Shown here: in pieces, positions 50,054 to 57,652 of the stretch
How positions within the stretch are numbered: position 1 is the stretch's first letter
How the letters are laid out: each line of letters starts with the position of its first letter
Assembly: GCA_018456245.1 (NCBI GenBank)
Contig: JAGYHQ010000002.1
Span: 18,171 to 82,170 of the forward strand
Direction: 5' to 3'
Length of the DNA: 64,000 nt
From: Tenacibaculum sp.
Lineage (GTDB): Bacteria > Bacteroidota > Bacteroidia > Flavobacteriales > Flavobacteriaceae
The notes under the pieces: generated by a model
The model's input: only the letters and a program-made list of their open reading frames with translations
Told to the model about the DNA's origin: nothing
Databases searched by the model: none
Translations under genes and position numbers: made by a program

Positions 50054-50998
50054 TTACCATTTTGCTACATATACCAATTGGTTGTAACCGAATCCAAGTC
50101 CTTCCCACCAGTCAGCCATTAAGAATACTTCTCGTTTACTTTCTTCTACTTTTGGTTTTTTCATTCCGTTAGTTCTTCTTAAATATAAGAAGTTATCTAC
50201 TGGAGTAGCCCAAATGTAGTTCTCACCAGCCATTGAAGGTAAGCCTACTAATTCAACATTTGTAAAATCAACTACTGGTTTTGCAGGGTTGTAGTTTACA
50301 TCTTGTCCGTGAGTGTTTCGCTTATCTCTATGATACCAACGTAATACCTTCTCTGGCATATACACACGCATTTTAGTTCCATTTAATAACGGATCAATAT
50401 TATCAACAAATTCTTCAATAATATCAAGAGCATTACTTTGTGTAATTGCACCTGATAAAGCTACGCTATTCATTGTAGAATCAGCGATACCTGCTTCTAA
50501 TAAAGTTTTAACACCGTCTAAAACTTGTGACGAAGAACCTGCAGTTCCTTCTGTAGGAGCTTCATATTTACCTTTAAAGTAAGCCTGTAATTCTAAATCT
50601 TGCTTTAATTGTGGTAATACCTCTTTTTCTATTAAGAAACGAACTAACGGCCATTTTGCACGTTCTTGTTCATTTAAATTTTGTAAAAATCCAAGCCAAG
50701 AGCCTTTTACTTCGTCTGGGAATAGGCTTAAATCAAGTTTAATATTTCTTAATTTAATCTCTTTTGGTTCAAAAGAAAGGTCGCCTTTTGGAGTAAATTT
50801 CTTTTGAAATTGTTGTACTATTTCACCTAATCGTGTATGTGCAAAACGATAAGTGTCGCCATCATAAATTATAGGTTTAGCAAAACTTGTTGTTACTGCT
50901 GGGGTTCTTAAAGCTGATAATAATCGCTTTTCATTTTGTCCTTCTGGAATGTAGTGTTCGCCAAATTGCTGAACTATTTTTGTTGTACTTACTGACAT
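50054..50998 (-). CDS. major capsid protein
   Basis: downstream of protease-scaffold; IVQQFQKKFTPKGDLSFEPKEIKLRNIKLDLSLFPDEVKGSW. Confidence 0.7.
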   Translation of the reverse strand: MSVSTTKIVQQFGEHYIPEGQNEKRLLSALRTPAVTTSFAKPIIYDGDTYRFAHTRLGEIVQQFQKKFTPKGDLSFEPKEIKLRNIKLDLSLFPDEVKGSWLGFLQNLNEQERAKWPLVRFLIEKEVLPQLKQDLELQAYFKGKYEAPTEGTAGSSSQVLDGVKTLLEAGIADSTMNSVALSGAITQSNALDIIEEFVDNIDPLLNGTKMRVYMPEKVLRWYHRDKRNTHGQDVNYNPAKPVVDFTNVELVGLPSMAGENYIWATPVDNFLYLRRTNGMKKPKVEESKREVFLMADWWEGLGFGYNQLVYVAKW

Positions 50999-51024
50999 AA
51001 TATTTTTAATTGATATTTGTTTGT

Positions 51025-52356
51025 TTAATTATTCATTGCATCAGAAATATCAATACCTCCAATGATATTACTTGTAGTTTCATCATCATCAGTCCCTGCA
51101 ATTGGATTTGTTGGTTTTTGAGCCAATGAACCATATTCAGTAACTAATGCTGATAATTTTTCAACTCCTTCAACAGTATTCATCTCTGTTGCATTTTCTA
51201 CATCAGCATTTTTAAGTGCTTTCTGAACTGCATCAGTAACTGCGTTAACCTCCGAATTAGTTTTATTTAATGAAGTTTCGGTTGCCATCAATTTTTCAGA
51301 TGTTTGTTTGTTTTTAGCTAAAGCTGACTCTATTGCCTGTGCCTGTGCATCGGTCAATAATAGCCCTGTTTCATTTTCAGCATCTGAAAACTTTTCTCCT
51401 AAAATTGCCTCTATCAAAGGCACATTTAAATTTGCCATATTTATTTTAGTATTTAATTGTTGGTTTTTATTATTCGTTTTTTTGTCGGCTTTTGATAGGC
51501 TTATAACCTTATCAATCGCAGTTTCAAGCGTTCCTATTTCGTCAATCAAACCTAATTCTAATGATTTATCGGCTTTGTAGGTTGCACCACTTAAAACATC
51601 ATCATTAAGGTTCGGACGAGCCGATTTCATATCTTTATGAAAATCCTCTGTAATAGGATCTAAAACATTCTTGATGTAGTTTTCTGGTTTTCCTGCCAAT
51701 AAATCCTCAAAGTTTTTGTTTTTATCAGTGGATTTGGTTGCGTAGGCTGTAATGACTTTAGCCCCTTGTTTTTCGTAGTAACCACGGAAGTCTACGAATG
51801 AAATCACTGTCCCAATAGAACCGATAGCATCGCATCGTTTGTTAGCAATAATATGATTACTCGCAGAACCGATATAATATGCAGCACTGCACATCATTCC
51901 ATCAGTATAAGCCACAACAGGCTTTTCAAATGACTTTATAAAATCATAAAATTCAGCAGTTCCTGCCACTTGACCGCCCCCACTGTCGATATCCAAAACA
52001 ATACCTGTACAATTTGGATTATTTCCGTAGGAACTCATCAACCCCATCATATCTTTTGTTCCCATAGGACCACAAAACTGACTATACTTGTAAATAGGAT
52101 TTTTAACAGGAATTACAGCCACAAAAGGCTCTTTTTGATTTGATGATACTTTGGAATTTGCCAATGCCTTTACCGTTCCATTTGCATTATGACTTATTAA
52201 ATAATGCACTTTTTTAGGTTCTTTTACTTCTACCGAAAAATCGCCTTTTTTCAAAATAGCATAAAGCAATGGTAATATTGAATCTTTATAATTAGACTCA
52301 ATAAACCATTTACCGTTAAGTAATGAAAATAAATTATTTACACCCATAATTTGCAT
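51025..52356 (-). CDS. S49 (SppA-like) peptidase fused to capsid scaffold
   Basis: IVLDIDSGGGQVAGTAEF, YTDGMMCSAAYYIGSAS; C-terminal coiled scaffold. Confidence 0.9.
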   Translation of the reverse strand: MQIMGVNNLFSLLNGKWFIESNYKDSILPLLYAILKKGDFSVEVKEPKKVHYLISHNANGTVKALANSKVSSNQKEPFVAVIPVKNPIYKYSQFCGPMGTKDMMGLMSSYGNNPNCTGIVLDIDSGGGQVAGTAEFYDFIKSFEKPVVAYTDGMMCSAAYYIGSASNHIIANKRCDAIGSIGTVISFVDFRGYYEKQGAKVITAYATKSTDKNKNFEDLLAGKPENYIKNVLDPITEDFHKDMKSARPNLNDDVLSGATYKADKSLELGLIDEIGTLETAIDKVISLSKADKKTNNKNQQLNTKINMANLNVPLIEAILGEKFSDAENETGLLLTDAQAQAIESALAKNKQTSEKLMATETSLNKTNSEVNAVTDAVQKALKNADVENATEMNTVEGVEKLSALVTEYGSLAQKPTNPIAGTDDDETTSNIIGGIDISDAMNN

Positions 52357-52408
52357 TTAATGATACAAACATACTTTGGCGTAAATTCTTAAAATAGGAC
52401 AATAAATT

Positions 52409-52597
52409 TTAAGGAATAATAATCTGTATTTTTGGGTTTGAAAACGGATTTATTCTTGTGAATTCTATTTTTGGAGCATAAAATATTCTACCATCATAAC
52501 ATTTTATTTGTAGAGTCAATGGCTTTCCTGTTGGTTTATATTCTTGTAAAAATACACCTTCTATTCCAGAGGTGTGTCTATAATAGATTTGTTCCAT
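52409..52597 (-). CDS. small phage hypothetical protein
   Basis: 62-aa ORF in operon. Confidence 0.4.
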   Translation of the reverse strand: MEQIYYRHTSGIEGVFLQEYKPTGKPLTLQIKCYDGRIFYAPKIEFTRINPFSNPKIQIIIP

Positions 52598-52599
52598 AT

Positions 52600-53064
52600 T
52601 TACAAATATACAGGTTTTTGTGGTATTGTTCCTTCTACTTTTATTTTAAATAAACATCCATCTTCGTATTTAACGCCATTTATAGCTCTATAAGAAAATT
52701 CTAACGGACAAGTTGGTGAACCATATAATATTTGGTCTCCGTAGTGTTTTATCCCTAAAATTGCTACTTTTTTATGGATGCAATCATTAAAATAACTATC
52801 AATTTCCTTGCTTTGTGTTGCTACTTCAAATTCAGCTTTTATATTGTAGGAAGTTCCAGATTTACCTGTTCTCGGAGTAGCATTAATCTTAATAGTTTCA
52901 GCAACGGGTAAAATATCTAATCCTGTATTTTTAGGAGTAATAATTATTTTATCAGAATTATCATTGGTTAAAACAGCGGGGCAGTAGGCAAACTCATCTA
53001 CCATTATTATTTGAGCGACAAACCAACCTCCTTCTTGTTCGGGTTTAAAAATTTCTACATCCAT
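52600..53064 (-). CDS. phage hypothetical protein
   Basis: 154-aa ORF in operon. Confidence 0.5.
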   Translation of the reverse strand: MDVEIFKPEQEGGWFVAQIIMVDEFAYCPAVLTNDNSDKIIITPKNTGLDILPVAETIKINATPRTGKSGTSYNIKAEFEVATQSKEIDSYFNDCIHKKVAILGIKHYGDQILYGSPTCPLEFSYRAINGVKYEDGCLFKIKVEGTIPQKPVYL

Positions 53065-53171
53065 AATTTGTATTTTAGGACAAAAAATAATTTTTGTAAT
53101 TGTATCCTACTCCGAAACCCTTATAAATTAAGAGCTTGTTAATAGGACACAATTACTAAAAATAATATTTG

Positions 53172-53678
53172 TCATTTTTTTATATATCTATAATATTGTC
53201 GGTAAACTGATTCTCTACATAAATCATCTTCAGTAATTTCATAATAATTTAAAAATTGAGAAATCGCTTTAATAGTATTTTGTTTTACAATCGAATCATG
53301 TTTATCATCATACACCTTTAAATGATTGTTCTTTGATACTTCTATATAGCTATACAAATCATTTAAGAATACTTTTTTCAGTACAGTTTGCAACCTACAT
53401 AATTTTGTTTTTGAAATTGAAAATCCTACTCCAGATACTGTTGATGACGGAATGGTAATAGAGTAGAAGTCGTCTTTTTCTAAAGTAGTTTTTGTAGGTC
53501 TATATTCTTTATCTAAAACATCAATTACATAGGCACCAAGCCACGAATCACGAGATGCTGTGTATGTGGCTCCAAATTTATTTGTTAAATATTTTTTTAA
53601 ATAACTATTTAAAGGAAGACGTAAAGTAACAGAACCAATCATATCAAAGAAATTATTTAAATAAAAAGACTGTTCCAA
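53172..53678 (-). CDS. phage hypothetical protein
   Basis: 168-aa ORF. Confidence 0.5.
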   Translation of the reverse strand: MEQSFYLNNFFDMIGSVTLRLPLNSYLKKYLTNKFGATYTASRDSWLGAYVIDVLDKEYRPTKTTLEKDDFYSITIPSSTVSGVGFSISKTKLCRLQTVLKKVFLNDLYSYIEVSKNNHLKVYDDKHDSIVKQNTIKAISQFLNYYEITEDDLCRESVYRQYYRYIKK

Positions 53679-53683
53679 AAATA

Positions 53684-53929
53684 CTAAATATTTATAATTT
53701 TTTCTTCATAAATATTACTATTTAAAAGTTTAGTATATAATGTTTTACATTTTTTTACTTCATCAATCACTTCAAAATAAACTCCTTTATTTTTAAGCTC
53801 CTGTATTACAGTGTTTAAATCGGTAAATTCAACAGGAGCTAATTCTGATATAACTCCGTTTTTTGTATTTTTTAAAACTCGTTCAAATACTTTTATTTTT
53901 TTAATTTCCTTATCATTCTTTTTAGCCAT
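53684..53929 (-). CDS. small phage hypothetical protein
   Basis: 81-aa ORF. Confidence 0.45.
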   Translation of the reverse strand: MAKKNDKEIKKIKVFERVLKNTKNGVISELAPVEFTDLNTVIQELKNKGVYFEVIDEVKKCKTLYTKLLNSNIYEEKIINI

Positions 53930-54013
53930 AACTTATAATATTTGGTTAATCTTAAACAAAGTAACTTTTTAAACTTTTCTTAAAATAGGACGACTTTCCA
54001 GAGGTATGTGTAA

Positions 54014-54270
54014 TTTCCAACATTTTCGTTCCACAGTTCCAACATTTTAATTAACTCTCTAAAAGTTAGATAATTAAATAAAATTAATGACGTTGGACTT
54101 TGTGGAACAATTCTTAAAATGTTGGAACGAAAAAAATAGCGTTCCACATTTTCCAACAAAAAAATTATAAAAAAAACAGAAAAATATTAATATAACTTAC
54201 TGAATATTAAATATATACTATAGATAAAATCTATATTGTTGGAATTGTGGAACTGTGGAACACTTTTAAT
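54014..54270. repeat. GTTCCAAC/GTTCCAC iteron cluster
   Basis: ~11 copies in both orientations, with perfect 15-bp inverted repeat 54036-54050 / 54114-54128. Confidence 0.7.
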
Positions 54271-54556
54271 CTCGCAACCTCTAACGTTATTAGTTTTTTA
54301 TTTTGGGGTGGCGGGGTTGGGATATTTTATGTCTGTTTTTAATAAATCATTATTTATACTGAAATATTCCTTGAAAATAATTCCACAATTCCACTTAAAA
54401 AATTACTCCCTTTTTAAAATCAAAACTCTAACGAGTTTTAAATTTAAAAAGGGTAGGAGTGGAATCAAACTCTGAATAACTGCCTCTAAATGGCTAAAAA
54501 CAAAAAAACCACCCCATAAAGGAGTGGTTAAAATCAAGTATTCATAAGTGTATTAA

Positions 54557-54967
54557 TCAAACGAACTGAACTTGACCTAATTCTTCTGCAAAATTATGTA
54601 ATGCAACCTCTATTTTTTGAGATGTTTTTTTACTTGGTTTTCTATATCCTTGTACGTATTGACTTAATTGAGTTTGATTAACTCCTGTTAATCGTTCTAA
54701 TGAAGCGTAACTAAACATTTTTGAATAATATTCTAAAAACGAAGCTAAATCATATTTAAAAGTAAATTCTAAACCTTGTGGAAAGGTTAAATTGTCTTCC
54801 TTATAAATTTCCTTTATTTCTTCTAATGAATTATGAAAATCAGCAATTGCTTCTTTTACCGTTTTTCCTTCGCCAAAAAGCCCAAAATCTAAATCATAAT
54901 CAATATCAGGATTAATAACTAATTCGTAACGGTTTTCACATTTTTGTACTATTACTTCTACTTTCAT
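54557..54967 (-). CDS. hicB: HicB-family antitoxin with HTH
   Basis: FGLFGEGKTVKEAIADFHNSLEEI; SLERLTGVNQTQLSQYVQGYRKPSKKT. Confidence 0.9.
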   Translation of the reverse strand: MKVEVIVQKCENRYELVINPDIDYDLDFGLFGEGKTVKEAIADFHNSLEEIKEIYKEDNLTFPQGLEFTFKYDLASFLEYYSKMFSYASLERLTGVNQTQLSQYVQGYRKPSKKTSQKIEVALHNFAEELGQVQFV

Positions 54968-54993
54968 CTTATTATTTTTTTATAGGGGGTTGA

Positions 54994-55182
54994 TTATAAT
55001 TCAACCCCTGATTGTTTTCCTATTGCTCTTTTTGTCCCTTCTCTTGCGTCTTCGGTGTTGTGCCTTGAAACTGCAAATCTTTTGTTGGTAATAGGGCTAA
55101 ACCACCATTCGTGATTGCTACCCTGTCGGTCAATATAACAACCTGCTTTTTTTAGTTTCTTTTTAATTTCTGAATACTTCAT
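54994..55182 (-). CDS. hicA: HicA-family toxin
   Basis: MKYSEIKKKLKKAGCYIDRQGSNHEWWFSP. Confidence 0.92.
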   Translation of the reverse strand: MKYSEIKKKLKKAGCYIDRQGSNHEWWFSPITNKRFAVSRHNTEDAREGTKRAIGKQSGVEL

Positions 55183-55217
55183 TATTTAGTTCTTTGATTA
55201 ATACACTACAAATATAA

Positions 55218-55237
55218 TGCTATTATTTTTAATAGCA
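55218..55237 (-). promoter_or_regulatory. palindromic operator upstream of hicA
   Basis: TGCTATTA-tttt-TAATAGCA. Confidence 0.6.
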
Positions 55238-55245
55238 AAATATTT

Positions 55246-56295
55246 TTATTTTTTTTCAAATGGTAAATATTTAAATATATGTTCAATAACTGGGAGCGTC
55301 CAACCATCACCCAATAAACTCGCTGATTGATTTCGTGTTAAAATACTCGTCCAACCATCTGGAAAGCCTTGCAATCGCTCCAATTCTGTTTGATTAAGAA
55401 TCCGAATTTCAAAGCCTTGTAATTTGTACAAATTTTCATTACTCGCCAAAAGACAAGGAGACTTTCCCTTGGTAACTCGACCACGACGAGTCGTACTCGT
55501 TGGAAAGTTCAGATTTAAACAATCATCTTCCGTTAACACATCAAATCCTTTTTTAGTGTTGGTTTTTACTCGGACTTCGTTTTTTTCAACATAAACGATA
55601 TTCAAAAATGCCCCAAATTTTGAACGCTTGTATAATTTTTCTTGATTCCGAATCGGACGACTTTCGCTTTCTAACAAACAATATGCTTTCTCTCTATCAG
55701 TAGAACCATTGACAATAATATCTTTGAATTTGATATTCTTATTTTGTGGTCCAGGGATATCAGTAATTAAATCGCCAAATAGTCCAAAAGGCTTGGTTCT
55801 CGCATTCGTCCAATAATATCGGTTTCGGAGTTGAGCTGTTACCAAGGACGAATTAATTTTAACAGGATAAACACCCATTGCTCTACTCATTATACCAATA
55901 TCTGTTTTACTCGCTGATGCCACATTCTCTTGAAAAAATATAACCTTCGGATTTAGTGACTTTACATATTCGTAAATTTCAATAAAACACCAGAATAAAG
56001 AACTATTATCGCCTTTCAGACCTTTTCGTTTTCCTGCTACACTCAAATCTTTACAAGGACTGCCACTTAATATTAAATCAATTTGTGTCCAAGGAATACG
56101 CCATTCTTTCCATTTACGTACATCGCCCAACTGAATTGTATTCGGATAATGATGTTGTGTCAATTTTATAGCAACCTTTTTAATTTCACTACTGTAATAT
56201 TTATCAACCTTTATTCCGACATTTTCCAACGCTGTTTGCCCTGTACTCATTCCGTCAAATAACGATAATACAGTTATACCTTTTTTGGATTTCAT
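55246..56295 (-). CDS. C5-cytosine DNA methyltransferase, Dnmt3-like motifs
   Basis: VLSLFDGMSTGQTALENVG; LILSGSPCKDLSVAGKRKGL; FFQENVASASKTD. Confidence 0.9.
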   Translation of the reverse strand: MKSKKGITVLSLFDGMSTGQTALENVGIKVDKYYSSEIKKVAIKLTQHHYPNTIQLGDVRKWKEWRIPWTQIDLILSGSPCKDLSVAGKRKGLKGDNSSLFWCFIEIYEYVKSLNPKVIFFQENVASASKTDIGIMSRAMGVYPVKINSSLVTAQLRNRYYWTNARTKPFGLFGDLITDIPGPQNKNIKFKDIIVNGSTDREKAYCLLESESRPIRNQEKLYKRSKFGAFLNIVYVEKNEVRVKTNTKKGFDVLTEDDCLNLNFPTSTTRRGRVTKGKSPCLLASNENLYKLQGFEIRILNQTELERLQGFPDGWTSILTRNQSASLLGDGWTLPVIEHIFKYLPFEKK

Positions 56296-56660
56296 AATAT
56301 TTTACCTAATAGCAAAGTGAAATATGCAACACCTTCTTCTGCACCCCATTCAGTTTTTCCTCTACTTATTTTTAATCCTTTATACTCAACTTTTAAAGTT
56401 GGTGCATTTTTACGATAACCATTTTTAAAAATAATCACATAATAATCCTTAACAGCAGTATCAATAATTTCATTATCCCAACTTGGATGATAGGCATATT
56501 TTAGTGCTTCACATAATTCTAATTCTGTAACATCATTACCAGAATCTTCTAATAATCTTTTTGACCAATAAGGCTTAATTTCTCTATATTCTTCCTTTTT
56601 TTTGCCAAGTTTTATTAAATCAAACCATTGCTTTTTTATTGTGAGATGTAAAGTTTTCAT
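56292..56660 (-). CDS. ASCH-domain-like protein
   Basis: LHLTIKKQWFDLIKLGKKKEEYREIKPYWSKRL. Confidence 0.78.
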   Translation of the reverse strand: MKTLHLTIKKQWFDLIKLGKKKEEYREIKPYWSKRLLEDSGNDVTELELCEALKYAYHPSWDNEIIDTAVKDYYVIIFKNGYRKNAPTLKVEYKGLKISRGKTEWGAEEGVAYFTLLLGKIL

Positions 56661-56702
56661 AATTTACTTATTTTTATTTAATAAATAGAGACCTCTTTAT
56701 AT

Positions 56703-56843
56703 TTAATAGGCTTCATATTCTTCTATTTCTTCTGTATTTCTACGAATATAATCTCCACAACTTTCTAAACTACCATAGTGTAATAATCCTCCTGCGTGAA
56801 AAACTTCCCAGTTGCCATCGCTTCTTTTTACTATTTCAATCAT
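56703..56843 (-). CDS. small phage ORF (46 aa)
   Basis: MIEIVKRSDGNWEVFHAGGLLHYGSLESCGDYIRRNTEEIEEYEAY. Confidence 0.5.
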   Translation of the reverse strand: MIEIVKRSDGNWEVFHAGGLLHYGSLESCGDYIRRNTEEIEEYEAY

Positions 56844-56855
56844 AATTTCTATTTT

Positions 56856-57422
56856 TTAAATTATTTTTAAATCTTTTAATCTTGTGGATATACCTACTAA
56901 ATATCCATTTTCGTTAATGCGACAATAAGCTGTTGCTATTCCTTGATTTTTCCAACCTTGATAAAACTTGTTATTTTGATACACCTCACAAAATTTTTGC
57001 ATCCAATCATAAAAAAAATCTTCTATTGGTAAACAAAGAGGAAAGCACTGCATTACCTGTTCTTTCATTTCTTTTTCGTTTAGAACTCCAACACCTCTAA
57101 AATTTAAGTAATATTCTTTATTCAAAGTTTTTATTATAGTGTAATAACCGCCCATTAACCAATCACCGTGAGAAAACACCCAAACTAAACAAGGCTTAAC
57201 AACAGAACTCCTGCGTTTTAATAAAATATTTCTATGAATTTTATTAGTCCTTTGTTCGTGGACTTCTTCCCAAGTTACTGCTTCCCATTTAGGAGGTTCT
57301 ACACCTAAACAATGAAGATGTTTTTTTTCCCAATAAGCAACATTTTTAGGCAACTCAACTCCTCGTTTTCCTATTTTATTCCACCAAAAATCGGCAACAC
57401 TTCGTGACATTTTTGTGTACAT
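56856..57422 (-). CDS. phage hypothetical protein
   Basis: 188-aa ORF in early operon. Confidence 0.5.
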   Translation of the reverse strand: MYTKMSRSVADFWWNKIGKRGVELPKNVAYWEKKHLHCLGVEPPKWEAVTWEEVHEQRTNKIHRNILLKRRSSVVKPCLVWVFSHGDWLMGGYYTIIKTLNKEYYLNFRGVGVLNEKEMKEQVMQCFPLCLPIEDFFYDWMQKFCEVYQNNKFYQGWKNQGIATAYCRINENGYLVGISTRLKDLKII

Positions 57423-57437
57423 TTTATTACTTTATTT

Positions 57438-57650
57438 TTATCCATTCTCTCTATTATAAATCAACCGATACAACTCATAAATTTTAGTATAAACCTCTTT
57501 ATTGTTGTAAATTTCAGTTCCTTCTTTTGGGTTTCCTTTATTCTCAACGACTATTTTCAGTCGCTTTCCGTAATTGTCAAGTGGCTTCGGATAAATTCTG
57601 ATACCATTTGATATACACCAATTAAACTCTTTTGCTGGACATTGTTCCAT
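57438..57650 (-). CDS. small phage hypothetical protein
   Basis: 70-aa ORF. Confidence 0.45.
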   Translation of the reverse strand: MEQCPAKEFNWCISNGIRIYPKPLDNYGKRLKIVVENKGNPKEGTEIYNNKEVYTKIYELYRLIYNRENG

Positions 57651-57652
57651 AA

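Noticed and set aside
52060-52069. Extra TAGGAC copies in coding sequence (also 44150 and 23625)
   Set aside because: Inside genes without the flanking CTTAAAA context; likely chance.
54236-54475. 79-aa plus-strand hydrophobic ORF
   Set aside because: Overlaps the iteron cluster and is against operon direction; more likely noncoding.
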